From assembly GCA_900239685.1 (NCBI GenBank), contig OENT01000575.1:32103-96102 (forward strand): 64,000 nucleotides of DNA. The letters run 5' to 3'. This stretch comes from Rotaria macrura. Taxonomy: Eukaryota; Rotifera; Eurotatoria; Philodinida; Philodinidae. Positions 48,093 through 60,181 of the stretch are shown here, piece after piece (position 1 is the stretch's first letter; every line of letters starts with the position of its first letter). A program made the position numbers and the translations under genes. The notes below the pieces were generated by a model. That model worked only from the letters and a program-made list of their open reading frames with translations. It ran no database searches and was not told the origin of the DNA.

Positions 48093-50639
48093 GATACTCG
48101 TTTACCCAAGACTACACAAAAACAGTATTAAGCGACCAAAACGCTTACCCACTTTAAATGTTTCAATCATCGATTCAGAACACAATTGGCCATGTATACT
48201 CGTTAAAACAGTTGTCCTATTTAGTATATTCGAAAATAACCAGTGAGGTTGTCGTTGCGACTGAATTGGCATAGAAACTCTTACCCTTCAATAACAAGGA
48301 AAATTAACCATCCACATCAGGAAACATCAATGCACATTGACATCCATACAAAGCCACCGGCAAACTTGCATCCAGATCTACGCCTGCAACTTACAATTTA
48401 TCAAAGAAATATAGTTGACAGGATATTTCAATCTTGATAGATTCTAATCTAACTGCATGGAAATGGTTTTGTTTTGACGAGGGTTTCTGTTGGGAAAAAA
48501 AATCAGAACTCGAAAATTTTCATTTCAAACTCATCAACTAAATACTTAGTCTATTTTCAACGGACTTTTTTATAGAAGAACTTGCTGTTAAGAGGGTGTT
48601 TGTGGGTTGGTTGTAGTTCTGAATGAGAATTGCACATATTTACGGCGGCATCGATAGTAACAGCTACATCATGCCCAAATCGACTGAGAGTCAAGCCTAC
48701 ATCTACAACCATTGAAAAAAGTAAAATTTTGGATGCATGTCTATCTAGAAGACGGTCACTAGCTTGCGAAATCAATGAGTGCTCGCGGAGTTGAAAATAT
48801 AGCGTCTACGGAAGAATCACTGAAAGTTTCCATCATTTTAGGTGTTCGTGGATGTTCTTGGGTGTGCTCAGAATCAACTCACAGAGTTCTGAATGCTGAG
48901 AACAACACTTCCCGATATTGAAGTTTTCGTCGATGTTCGTGGTTTTCACAAATACCCAAAATTGTGCTATCTCAGATTTTCACTGGAAACTTGTTGTGAA
49001 GATCATGAATACTCTCCTTTTTTATCAATACTTCCTTGATTAGTGAGAAAGTCATCATTAACTTTCCATATTCTAATGGAATAGAATTTTAATCATAATA
49101 TCATGATTCTTTTATCCACTAGTCTCAGTTTCTGATTTGGTTTGTGTTCACGTCCCTTAGAAATGCCCTAAACAGGCTAACTTTGAGGAAATGCAATCGA
49201 GTCCTGTGAAGGAATCAACTGCACATTCCTAATAATCCGTTCATCTAACATCTGTATAACAAATAATTTTCTATCGATGGAGAGGCTGATTTTACTGCTT
49301 GATTACTTGCTACACTGGAAATAATGATCGTGTTTGTTTCTGTTGATAAAAGAGAAGAAAAAGAAAAATGTAAAATACCATCTAAAAATTAGTGATAAGA
49401 AATAATCGAACAAGAGAATTTTTAGATAGTTTTCTGCAGTGAGTAATCATATAAGTTAGATGCTTCAGAAAATGATTTGCTTGTTTTAAATAAGATTTGA
49501 AATACTTTCAAAGCAAAAAAACTAGTAATAAACGTATTTTAATACAGTCTTACTTCTGAGTGATTGGAAATTAATGATTTACTATGTGATTCCTACAATG
49601 AAAAATGTCGTTCTTTTTTATTTAATAGCAATTTTTCCCTGAAAAATGCTGCTTGTTTTTCCATTTCTCTTACAAGAAATCGATAGTGCTCAATGATCTT
49701 TCGAGCACATAGCGCGAGGGGTTGTCTTTTGAAGTTTGAGGTGGGAGTTTCTCAGCTAAATAGGGAAAAACAACTCACAAAAATATTGTGAAGATCACGT
49801 AACTGATTTAAAAAAGATAATTAGTACGGGTGCAGAGCAAACGAAGTATGCTGAAAAAGACGAATCATTATCAAAAAACGCACTTGCGTGCGCCATCTTA
49901 GGTTTTGACAAGAGTGCAAGGTCTCTTCATCCGTAGTAGGTGTAGAAAAAATTTCTCTTTCAAACTAAATATTTGGTTTTGTTCTGAAAAGTATCCGGCA
50001 TGATAGATGGCACTGTAAATTCGGCCTTTTTAGGGTCTTTCATGAAAACCTTTGCATTAATGTCGGATGATGAACGGAAGAGAACACAAAAAACTTTCAA
50101 TCAAAGTTCATATTGGGTCTAGTCAGCCATTATCGTGTTTATCGCCACATACCAATGATGATCTCGGGAACCCGACTTGGGTGCGAGAAAAAGATAGTAC
50201 TAGAATTACTATCACTCTTTATTACTTCAAATGAAATTAGTGAGAGTCCTCGAAAAAGTGTCCTCCTGCAAAGTGCATTTTCTGCTATTGATTCGATGAA
50301 TCACCGGACTCTGATCACGTAGAGAGCCTTTTGAAAAAAGACTCAAAATATACAAGTTTTCAACTCATATTAATCATCTGATATAACATCATTACATGGT
50401 ATTTATACATGAGAAAATTCTTTCCGCTTAACCCAAGGTGAAACAAACTGGTTTCCACGATTTCTCGCGATTTCTGGGTAATTTCCAGCATCCACCGGAT
50501 TATTGGATTTTTTAATATGTTTTAACTAAACATCTTTCTCATCTGTTGATATTATCGTAATTAGAAATAGATTATACAATAGACGATTTTTAATAAACCA
50601 AGCAACTATTCAAGAGAAAAGCACTACAATGTGACCAAT
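48093..50639. other. Intergenic, nothing recognised
   Basis: No supported gene. Short frames (48243-48437, 48557-48775 and 50113-50322) have no domain and no splice context. No element with defined ends was found. Confidence 0.5.
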
Positions 50640-50922
50640 TTTTTCTTTCCCATAGGCTTATCGCCCGTTGGGGCCGGCGCTAAAGGGTCCACATAAGCAG
50701 CCGGGTTCTTTCGTCTTTTCCTTTTTACAGACGGCGGTATCTGCACTCCTTCCGTCCAACGTACTGCCTAGAGATATATTCAGCACGCTACGAATGAATC
50801 ATTCGAGACAACTTAGCCGTTAGTGACTTGTCCAGGGTCATTCCATGGATGGTGATACTGAGGTTTGAACACAGTACGTTGTGGATACGTGTCGAACATC
50901 GTAACCACTCAACCATGGCGGC
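50640..50922 (-). mobile_element. tRNA-derived SINE
   Basis: Read on the minus strand from 50922, the head begins GCCGCCATGGTTGAGTGG. It carries a polymerase III A box (TGGTTGAGTGG, 50905-50915) and a B box (GTTCAAACC, 50862-50870) spaced as in tRNAs. A GC-richer body without coding capacity follows, ending near CGGGCGATAAGCCTATGGG and an A-rich tail (GAAAGAAAA) at about 50640. Composition contrasts with the AT-rich flanks. The family is not recognised. The 5' end abuts an A-run on the plus strand containing one undetermined base (50923). Confidence 0.72.
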
Positions 50923-50938
50923 NAAAAAAAAAAAAAAA
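50923..50938. other. Undetermined base and homopolymer A run
   Basis: Position 50923 is n, followed by about 15 A. This is probably a sequencing or assembly ambiguity at the SINE boundary, so the exact length and junction are unreliable. Confidence 0.9.
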
Positions 50939-50962
50939 GTTGAAAATACTACTGCTATTTAC

Positions 50963-51260
50963 CTTGAACCTGTCATAATCGACCAAAGGATAATGTAATT
51001 GTGTATTTTTGTATTTTTGTAAAAGCAAGCAGCTTGTTTATGGAAATAGTTATTGTCATCACCATTAATGATAACTTGAAAGTAGCTGTGAGTAAAATCT
51101 TCATTAAAATTATCGAGGAATCTTATTCCACGATTTTTAGATACATTTAAATTATGGATAGTATCATAATGATCAGCTACAGTTATTTCTTCACCACTCT
51201 CATAATCATATGCAAGATCATTATCAGTAGCATAGCCTGTCTGGTCATCTGACTCAGTAT
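50963..51260 (-). other. Orphan exon-like open frame
   Basis: On the minus strand an acceptor GTATTTAG (AG at 51261-51262) is followed by 98 open codons, ending at an AAG with a GTAAAT donor. The frame is acidic at the start (ESDDQTGYATDNDLAYDYE) and contains HKQAACFYKNTKIHNY near the end. No ATG start and no neighbouring exon were found. It may be an exon of a decayed transposon or gene. The function is not known. Confidence 0.3.
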
Positions 51261-52433
51261 CTAAATACCAAGAGAGAAACTATAGGTTTGGAACCCACAG
51301 CCCCTTAGTACATATTAAAAATCTGATGAGCAACTTCCCATTACATTCTATTGCTGTAATTGCTCTTATTTGAAATGGTGTGGATGTGGTAAGAAGAAAA
51401 ACCACACCTATACTTACAGACCCAGCACAGTCGCAGCCACAAACTCAACTAGTTATGACGTGAGATTTGGACTACAAATGATTGCAGACTAGCCATATTC
51501 CAGTCTGTTTTGAGAAAAAGATGAGACAGGCCACTCCGCCATGGTTAGAAATTGGACTAGTCTTTTACCCATCTTTTGCTTTTCTGAGTGTTAAGTACCT
51601 TCGCGAAGCAGTACAGATTAAGTCAAAGGGATTCACTGAATGGCAAAAGTTAGTGTTAATTGATCTATTTCATATATAAATTAACCCTATGGTTTAAGAT
51701 AAAAAAATGTAATCGTAATGTGAGATGCTAAGGGAACAATATAATATCAAATTTCAAGACATAACTTTCAATAGATTTAAAACTGCTCTTAATGACATAT
51801 CACTTATTTACTCTCTCCTAGGTATGGCATCGGTTGATGTTTTCTTAACTAAACAGAAAAACATCTCTTGCCAATTCGAACTAGTCCCATCTATGTAGTA
51901 GTATTCACATGTTCAATAAATATAATTAATGCTAAGCCATATTTGTTTTGAAGTATTATTTTGGAATTGACATTAAAATGAACTCCCCAATCAATCTGTT
52001 GAGACGATTCTTATAGAAGCATGTTTTTTTTGACCGATGTCTAGTTTAAAAATCAAACATTCGTCAATGTTCAGCTCTTGTTCAACGCCACCGCTATCAT
52101 CGTATACAAAAACAACAGATAGAATCAGTGACCGAAATGAAAATTGCTGTGTATGCTATCATGGAATAGCTGCGGCTCAGATAGATATTGTGCCAGGAGA
52201 CATACTGATGTGATATGCTATCACCTGTGTGCTATATTCATCCCTGCGTTATGTGACTCTTATTTCGTTGTGTCCTCGTGTGGTGTTGGCCCTCTTGGCC
52301 TTGCCGTGGATCGAAATAAATAAAGGCAAGCGGAACAACACAGTGTTCCAATACCAACTGTCTCATCAATATAATGGTATGTCATTTATTCATCATCATT
52401 ATACTTCCATTAACGATATGTTTTAAATGCTAG
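51261..52433. other. Intergenic, possible decayed coding fragments
   Basis: Short protein-like runs occur, such as MASVDVFLTKQKN near 51835, broken by stops. Nothing can be assigned. Confidence 0.4.
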
Positions 52434-52661
52434 GATGAAACTAAAGATGCTCTTCCGAATGATTACGATATGAAGCAAGATGGTGAACATGAACATGGGC
52501 CAACTTGGACAATTAATTTGCGACAAGACCAAATGAAAATCCTGGGCGACTGGGATAACAAAGTTGCAATATTGAAGCGCCAGTTAAACAATGCCATCCA
52601 TGAACATAATGATATACAAATTGATTTAGAAAAAATATTTAATAACGCAGTTTTACAGTGA
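52434..52661 (+). other. Orphan exon-like open frame, possible coiled coil
   Basis: After an acceptor (TGCTAG, AG at 52432-52433) the frame runs 75 codons to a TGA at 52659-52661. It is hydrophilic, with a helix-prone stretch (DWDNKVAILKRQLNNAIHEH) that could form a coiled coil. An upstream exon in matching phase could not be established. The family is not recognised. Confidence 0.3.
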
Positions 52662-53081
52662 AAATTACGAAAGTAAGTCAAAATAGAGTCTTAAGAACAG
52701 AATTCATATTTATGTTTTAGTCATCGCTGCCAATCGAAAAAACCTTCCGTCGATCTATAGTGAAACGAATAAAACGTGTACGTAATTTTTCATAGTTATA
52801 CTTGAATATACAATTGTAACTTAGTACATGCATATGTTATATTTGTGTCACGTCTAAACACTTTTCTGATCATTTGTAATACATGTTAACTTTCAAACTT
52901 ATGATCAAACTATTTTGTTTCATGCTATGCTTAGACATATAAATCATACGAACAAGGAAATAAATGCGTAAAACGAGTTACCATTTCAAGAAAAATGAAC
53001 TAATTAAGAATACACATGTGAATTTATTCAGAATCAGTCGATTTTTCTCAAAAATTAGTTAACTATCTATCTACTTTCTAT
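52662..53081. other. Spacer, nothing recognised
   Basis: AT-rich, no supported frame or repeat. Confidence 0.5.
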
Positions 53082-53640
53082 CAGAGATGGGGAACTCCAA
53101 TTCAGAGTTGGACTAAACTCTGCGGTTTATGTTCTTTTTCATTAGAATTGGAGTGGAGTGGGAAAGGTACGGAGTGGAGTTGGGGTAGAGTTGGAGTTTG
53201 CGACTAATTTCTAACTCCCATTTAACTCCAGTTGACTATATGCCTAGCCAGAAAAGAACAGAAAATCCATGATAAAAACAGAAGTTCAAGTGCACGATAT
53301 TCATGCAAAAATTAAAAAACCAATGAATACATGACCTTGAATGATTACATTGAAGGAGAAAGATAAAGAATAAAGAGATAAAGAGAGAATTTAGTAAGTC
53401 ATTGGCAGTGTGATTTATTATCAACTGTTTAAGAATTTGATGAAGAATAATAATCATACAACTCATTAATATTATTCATTGGCTCATATTGAAAAAATTT
53501 CTATTCATCCAAATTCAGCTTAGTGGAATCGAAGTTTAATTGGAGTCAAATTGGAGTTGGAGAATTTTTTTACAGGATGATATTGGAGTTGGAGTGGAGA
53601 TAAAAAAATTAATCAGGAGTTAAAATTTGGGCTTGGAATG
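53082..53640. mobile_element. hAT-like element with GGAGT-rich ends, right end truncated
   Basis: Starts CAGAGATGGGGAACTCC, a hAT-like terminus. It contains repeated GGAGTTGGAGT-type motifs at the left (53095-53240) and again, in the same orientation, at the right (about 53530-53620). The AT-rich core lacks coding capacity. The expected inverted terminus at the right is not visible, so the copy is truncated or diverged. The target duplication was not found. Confidence 0.6.
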
Positions 53641-54505
53641 GTATTTTGTAATTGACATAGGATTCTAACCCACACCAATACGACTGTAATAGGATGCGTA
53701 GAAAAGCGACACCCATGCGATCATATACGGCATGGTCAGCGGCGGTATTTGATCATGGACAGTCGTCGTAATGCTCGACCTTGTTGGTGAACTCTTTGTA
53801 TGTTTAGGATGGTTTTACAACAAGTATACCTAGTCAAGAAAAATCTTGTTTTCACTCTATTGTCTCGATAGGCGCAAGTTTTCTTTGGGTTAGGAGAAAA
53901 CACTTGAAATTTTGTGTTACTAAAACCATGAACGTCATGTCGAATCGCTGCATCTCCTGATTCGAGTTGATATAAACCGATGCAATTCGGGAAAGAAAAT
54001 CGAATTTTTCCTAGGAGAGCACTTGCTAGAGCACAGCATAGCAGAATGGTTTGGTTTTAATTTGAAGACATCCAATATGGGCAATATGAATACTTGAACA
54101 ATACAAAAACATTACTGAACATCTTTGCACACTAATATTTCATTTATGCCAACATAGATTTGAATTATTTCAGCTGTTAAAAATAGTTATATGTGATATT
54201 CCTTTTATTAGAACTAATTACTCATGCTCTCTTTATTCACGAATTTTGATGTTCAATGTCTAAAGTTTCCTTTCTTTATACTTATATGCGTGCGTCCGTT
54301 ATGCATATCAGGAGAGGCGATTCGCATCTTTATTATTTTTCTGATGTATTTTGACTTCTTTTTATTATTTTGCTCTGAACCGTATCATGACATAAAAACT
54401 GCCAATGTTAAAAAAAATAGTTTTAAATAAAACGAATTTAAGGCAATAATTTATTACAAGCGTTTTCATCTATCACCAACACCATCTCAAAATCAGAAGT
54501 GATGT
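53641..54505. other. Intergenic downstream of the GH3 gene
   Basis: No supported gene. The frame at 54224-54430 is hydrophobic and unsupported. The GH3 poly(A) site must lie here or close by on the minus strand; an AATAAA-like stretch is present near 54450 on that strand. Confidence 0.5.
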
Positions 54506-56627
54506 TTAAAACGATGAAGTATCAATTTTATTATCATAAAAGAATTGAATATGATTCTCGTTCTTCAATAATCGATGAGGTTTAATTTGTACCAGATTCA
54601 CACGACCAGTCGACAACTTTTCTCGTAAAAATTTCAAGAACGTCCCACTGCGAACAAGAATACATGCAAGAGGAGCAAGTTTTTTTATATTACGACTAGA
54701 ATCATATCTTTGATTTGCTTTGCAAAGTTGTCGATCAACTTCAGAATCTGCCAGCTTCTGAAGAACTCTTAGTTGTTGATCATCAATGTTGCATCCGTTT
54801 TCATCGGTCAACTCCAAAAAGATGACGTATTGAGGCGGAAACATATCTAATCTTGGATATGACGTGAAATCAACTATGTCAACAGATATTCCCTGCTTTC
54901 TCCATTCTTGCATAGTTTGTTTGAGAGCACTGATCACATGCTGTTCGTTTGTTTTCTCTCCAAGTGCCTCCAAAAGACTTCCAACACGATATGCAATCGA
55001 AATTAGGGGAATTCGAGGAATATCCACTGGTTCGGATGGTAATGGAACCAAATCATCAGCACGGGAAACAAATCGCGTGCAATCGATGACATCACCCAAT
55101 CGATATCGACACAATCCTGCCTCGGTTGTGCAAACCAACTCATATCGGTTTCCTGGTTCGATCTCTGAGAAGAGCAGAGTCTTTGGTTGAGCCTGAACAA
55201 GAAGAAATTGTGTACTTATAGAATACAGTTATCATGAAATCATAGGCGGCGATCTATTTCCGAAAATAACATACCTGATGCATGTCTTCTTCTTTGATGA
55301 ATTCGAAGAAGGCAGATGTTGGTGACAGAAAGTACTCGCCGGTTTGAATACTAGCCAGAGATCCAAAGAATCCTTCACTGGCGGCGTAAAGAAAGTAGTT
55401 GATGAGAGGTAGTTTTTCTCCACAATAAAATTGAATCTCATCTTTGTATATTGCAAACGAACTTCCTGTCGTCGTTGCTGCATAAACTAGATTTGGCCAG
55501 AGTCGATGAAGGATACCGGGTACATTTTTTTTCTGGCATTCTTTTCGAATATGTTCTGCACGTTTCAATTGATATTCTAATCCTCCGTACTCGATAGTCA
55601 TCTCATATAATGCTCGACTGAGCTTCGCTCGAAATTTTGAATCTGGAATATTTTCTCGAACAACTAAACTATTTTCTAAGTTTGTAGAAGCAATGCAAAG
55701 ACTCATTTCTTCAAAATATTTTTCGATCATTTTGACACTATGAATGAAGCCTGGAGCAAACACAACTGAATAGGAATACATATTTTCACATACTAATGCA
55801 AAAACGAGCTGAACGAATGTACTTGTTTCAAAATCATCGATTCCTTCAATTAAATCAATCGCAAGAATGGTATGGCTAGACTTTATTACTCTACCTACAG
55901 GAGTAAGGCGAACTGCTGAAAAACATTGGGAAATTGGACCTAATGGTGTGCCGTCTTTCGATCGTGGATACATATCGCGTTTCTTTCCACTGTTCAATAG
56001 AAATGCACGTTGTTTAGGAGAGGGAAACAAAGAAGGGAGAGATCTCCAAATCACACAGAGGCCAAAGGATCCCAGCGTGGTAATATTTCCTATCATGGCT
56101 GCAGTCGTGGGAAGAAGTTTCTCCTTTCCCGTTGTTCCAGAACTTGTCGCATAATATTTGATTTTTTGGGAAGACAGTAGGTTTTTCTCTCCATTAAGAA
56201 CCATTCGATCGATATAATCGCGATAGTCTTCGTATGTAGTCAATGGTACTTGTTCTCGAAACTCATCGATTGTTGCGTATCCTTCTTCTTCAGGTCGATG
56301 AAATGAAGGGCGATGTGAAGAGAGAAATGAAATCGATCGATCCCGGAAAAATACAGATGAGCAATTGTTTTGGAGGATCTTTGCTAATAATTCATTATTC
56401 TTTTGTTGGAAATGACAAAGAAAATTTTGATAATATGATGTGAACACGTCAGTATCTGATCCTCGAATCCTTGGAGCAATCAGTCGTTTTTGTATTTGGA
56501 TTCGAATAAATCTCTTGATAACACATTTGAAATACGATGAAGCAAAAGTTAGGAGGATAATGAAAAAGCCAACTGCACTGCCGATAAACAAAGAAGAGTT
56601 TGATATAATTGAGAATAGTGAGCCCAT
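54506..56627 (-). CDS. GH3-domain acyl-adenylate-forming protein
   Basis: Two exons on the minus strand, 55275-56627 and 54506-55192, joined in phase 0 across an 82-bp intron (donor GTATGT, acceptor TTGTTCAG), giving 679 residues. Residues 13-33 form a hydrophobic anchor. The rest is a GH3 fold of the ANL enzyme superfamily. Motif 1 for ATP binding is SSGTTGKEKLLP (162-173), motif 2 is YAASEG (414-419) and motif 3 is YRLGD (481-485). All three are complete, so adenylation activity is plausible. Plant GH3 enzymes join amino acids to hormones; the vertebrate relative GHDC also has an N-terminal hydrophobic segment and an unclear substrate. The substrate here is unknown. A strong pyrimidine tract with AG lies only 5 nt upstream of the ATG. 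Horizontal origin is possible but not shown by the sequence alone. Confidence 0.92.
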
Positions 56628-58354
56628 TTTTTCTTAAAAAGAAAGAGAAGAGAAATGAAGAACATTCGTGATACAAGATGTCTCTATTTAATGTGTACCT
56701 GTAAAATACAGAAGTGGCACAAAGCGTTTTTTCGTCAAGATGGATTTGCTTAACGAAAGAAAGCGATGAATCCTTAATTGTGAGATAGAAAGAAACCGGC
56801 GCCTATGCATTTAGCTCTAGTTTTTTCTTCTAATTATCCTTTTATTGTAACTAATCTGAGAACGTTATGTCGCAAAACCAGATCTGAAATTTTTTCCTCT
56901 TAGGAAAAAATCAATGCTGTAGGGGAAAATACCATTTTGAACAAATATCGACGCATGGTACTATATTAAGCTCCATATCTCATCTATAGTTTCATGAATA
57001 AAGAACCGGTTCAAAGCTAAAATTGAGGAGAACGTTTAAAAAATGTTTCCTTAACCAATAATAACTGAAAGTATTCTTATACACTGTTCAGTACAAGATT
57101 TTTATGGGTTACATTTTACCACAAAGCATTCATCGTGATATTAAAATATTAATCAATTATTGTGTAACTCCTAGTTAATTGTCATTTAGTGGTAATTAAT
57201 AAGCCAGTAGTAAAACTTCGCTTTTGAATCAATTTTCAGACACTCAATAAGAATGTGCATTATCATTTGAACAAAATTATCTAATCAATAGTTCAGAGCA
57301 GACCATATTGATGAGATGTTCAGATGTAACTAGTTAGAGTGCTCATTATTTTCACAAATGTTAAATGTGAAACAAAAGTCTCGATCCAAAAAACCAAATA
57401 AGTTTTGAAAAACACAGGTTTCTTTTTCAAAAGTTACGTTTATACTGCCGGAATATTACCCATTTCAAATGTTACTGTAGTATATCTATTCTTTCTTGCA
57501 ACAACCTATGTATGTGTGTGCTTCTTTTGTTCTTCTGCATGGTCAGATATTATCTATTATTTCGTTTCCCTTCATGTAACTACTGCGTAGATTGGTTTCT
57601 GTTTACCAGGGTCTAACAAAAATTGATATTTCCTTTGATTTTTTCTATTCTTATTTGGTCGCCCTATTTTTATTACACAATAGTACCTCTGTTGCATATT
57701 TCATAGTGTGATATGTTGTGATCACTATACATATTAATATATATATATATATATATGCACACATATTCTCGGTGTTAAATTTTTCTTCTACGTTATTTTT
57801 ATGTGGTTAATGTTTTGATTCTTCTTTCACATTTTAAATAAACTATGAACTCACGTTCAAAAGTAAAAATACTTACACAAACAGCGGTTTCAACTTATGC
57901 ACTGCAAATCCACAGAAAAATAGGTGGAATCATAATCTAATTTACTTCTTAGAATTTAGTGCTACAAAATTGGCGGAAAAAATGCTCAAAAGATATAACC
58001 TGCAATTTGAAAGAAGTCTCACTTTTCAATGTCAATTGGTTTCTCCAGATGTAAAATTTTGTTTTCTATTTGACTGTTACAATTTCTTAGCACTAGAGCT
58101 AGTTGAAACTGAAAATCTAATTGAAATGGTCTGTGTAGAAATAATGATTAGGTAATTTTTCTTATAGAATCCCTGAAAATTCACAACAAAGTGAAGCTTT
58201 ACTAATTGTTTATTCATTATAACTAAATAATAATTAACTAATAGTAGGTAAAGAATAGAGAAGGAGTATATGTAACTATACAAAGCTAAATTTGACTTCC
58301 TTTGACGTTCGAGGTTCAGATCATTCAGAAAAACGAATGATGTACTAGTTGTGT
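56628..58354. other. Intergenic, nothing recognised
   Basis: GH3 promoter side at the left. Contains a (TA)n run at 57735-57757. The short frames at 57405-57590 and 57970-58155 have no support. Confidence 0.5.
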
Positions 58355-58435
58355 TTCGATCGTTCAATGGTTAAAGCACTGGTCTAGATAACAGGCAATC
58401 ATATTATAGATTTGATTTTGTAATGCGGAAATATT
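58355..58435 (+). repeat. Degenerate tRNA-like sequence (SINE head or tRNA relic)
   Basis: Contains TTCAATGGTTAAAGCACTGG, resembling an A-box region with D-arm, then TCTAGATAACAGG, and a weak B-box-like AGATTTGATTTT. The arms do not fold into a complete cloverleaf, so this is at most a relic. Confidence 0.35.
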
Positions 58436-58571
58436 ATTTAAATAAAATCGAATCAGCACGATTTCATCTGCTACATGCCTTTTTCATGAGAGTTTTTTCA
58501 CTAGAGCTGATTTGAAAAAGATACTAAGTAGAAAGAGGAATATGGTACTCGATGAAACTCATTTAATTGGT

Positions 58572-58782
58572 CTACTCTTTGATCGATACTCGTTGAGAAG
58601 AATAAACAGGCTGTGTTTCGCGAAAATAATTTGCTATGAGCTGCATTTGAAGTATTGCAAGGTTTTCTAATTCTGAGAATAAAGATTCTTTACTTTGCTG
58701 TTTACTTCCGACGTTTTGATTAACTTTCTTAATGCTCAAATCGAGTATTTCAGCTTGTTTACGAAAATCTATTTCATCACTA
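58572..58782 (-). other. Exon-like open frame, unknown
   Basis: The minus-strand frame after a possible acceptor (GATTAG) runs about 70 codons to a stop at 58572. It is hydrophilic and helix-prone (FSELENLAILQMQLIANYF). No ATG lies at its start and no partner exon was found. It could be a chance frame. Confidence 0.25.
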
Positions 58783-59455
58783 ATCAATCAGATTATCAAT
58801 CGATTGCTGTGATTTTTATCTAAAACAGTCGATTTTAAGGTACTTCAAAAATAATCTAGTTTAATCATTCAGATTTCTGATAGATTATTTGGATCTCCCT
58901 TTGAAAAATCGACTACAACGGAGAAAAACCAATCAAACTCGGTTTTTACTTCGAACTTAATCAAAATTCCATACTTTAAATCGATTTTAATTTGATGTTT
59001 CGCGTTTGTTAAATGGGACGTGTTCCCATGACTTCTATTCGTTGTAATTACTCTCGATCTTTAGGTTCAGGCTTATCACTCTCCAGTTAATGTTTGAAAT
59101 CGCATACACATACTTTTTGAATGATATTGGAGTTTACGGGATTCGTTTAGTGTGTGTGTCGTTGATTTTTAACCGTATTTACGATAAGCGAAATGATTCG
59201 ATTTTCGCCATCTCATATATCTATACGAGAATCAACGAAGCATGACATATTTATCTAATGAGTGGTATGATTAACTAGGCTCTACTCCTTATTCAGCAGT
59301 TTCTTTTATTTCACTATTATTTCTTTCTTTATTTTTTCTCTCTACATGTCACTTTTTTACAAGGACGAATCTTATTTTTTTGATACGTCTTACTTATTCG
59401 TAATTATAACTTAGAACACCTACACTCAATCTGAATAAAAAACATTAAAAAGCGA
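58783..59455. other. Intergenic, nothing clear
   Basis: 58800-59000 contains AATCGATTTTAA-type motifs reminiscent of the foldback elements near 47.3-48.0 kb, without clear arms. Confidence 0.4.
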
Positions 59456-59640
59456 GCGCATGCAGCCGTGAATATGCCTGTGTGGGTGACGTGTCGGCGA
59501 AAGTGTGGGTGCGAGCGTGCGTGTGCTTGCGGGTTTGATATCGATGTGAGTGTGCCTATGTATGGGTAGGATGTCGGTGAAAGCGTGGGTGGGTGCGTGT
59601 GCGCTCGGGTGAGTCTGGATAGGTGGAACATCCGTGCAGC
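59456..59640. repeat. GT-rich degenerate minisatellite
   Basis: GC-richer, G- and T-biased strand with two related units about 80 bp apart. Each contains GTCGG(C/T)GAAAG followed by GTGGGTG and GTGTGC runs. Overlapping minus-strand frames (59404-59677) come from this repeat and are not genes. Confidence 0.7.
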
Positions 59641-59704
59641 TTTGGGTATGGATTTCATTGAGAGATTGAGAGTGCATGTTGATGCTGATGCAAAGGAGAA
59701 AATC

Positions 59705-59790
59705 AGACTTCTGTACTTTTTGATACCTCTTCAGTAATTCTTCGTACTTCTTGGTACTTCTTCATACTTCTTGGCATTTCTGTCTACCTC
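59705..59790. repeat. TACTTCTT-type short tandem repeat
   Basis: About five imperfect units built on TACTTCTTGG or TACTTCTTCA. Confidence 0.6.
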
Positions 59791-60181
59791 CGCAATCATT
59801 TAAACCATTTCACTATTTTCAGTTAATATCAATGATGCTCTAATTAAACCATATGTAACTAGTTCTGATTTTATAACGGTGGAGGCACATAGATAAAATC
59901 AAATCATATAGAGCACTAAAAAAGTTAAAAAAAGACGCGAAAAAGCTTAAATTTTTTCAATAATCAATGTAGAGAATAAAAGAGACATTATTACATTTTT
60001 CAATTGATTTCCACCAAAGACCACCTTTAGCTTGCTTCTGTAAGGACCGTTGCCTATTCTATATTATCCATTGATGAGATCAAACTATCGATTGATGAAA
60101 AAAAACACTGAAATGGGCCAGGTGATTGCTTAGTTTTGGTTCCATCTATATTAATATTCTGCATAACATATTCAAGGAATC
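59791..60181. other. Spacer, nothing recognised
   Basis: AT-rich, no supported frame or repeat. Confidence 0.5.

Noticed and set aside
52229..52434. Upstream exon joined to the 52434-52661 frame
   Set aside because: The candidate donor at 52377 leaves a phase that creates a stop at the junction in the long frame; the alternative frame is open for only about 16 codons.
55867..56637. Plus-strand frames opposite the GH3 gene
   Set aside because: They are antisense shadows of an exon with all GH3 motifs on the minus strand.
58355..58435. Functional tRNA gene
   Set aside because: The A-box region is recognisable, but the B box and stems are too degenerate for a cloverleaf; kept only as a relic.
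59404..59677. Two overlapping His/Thr/Pro-rich minus-strand frames
   Set aside because: They are read from the GT-rich minisatellite and reflect its repeat composition.
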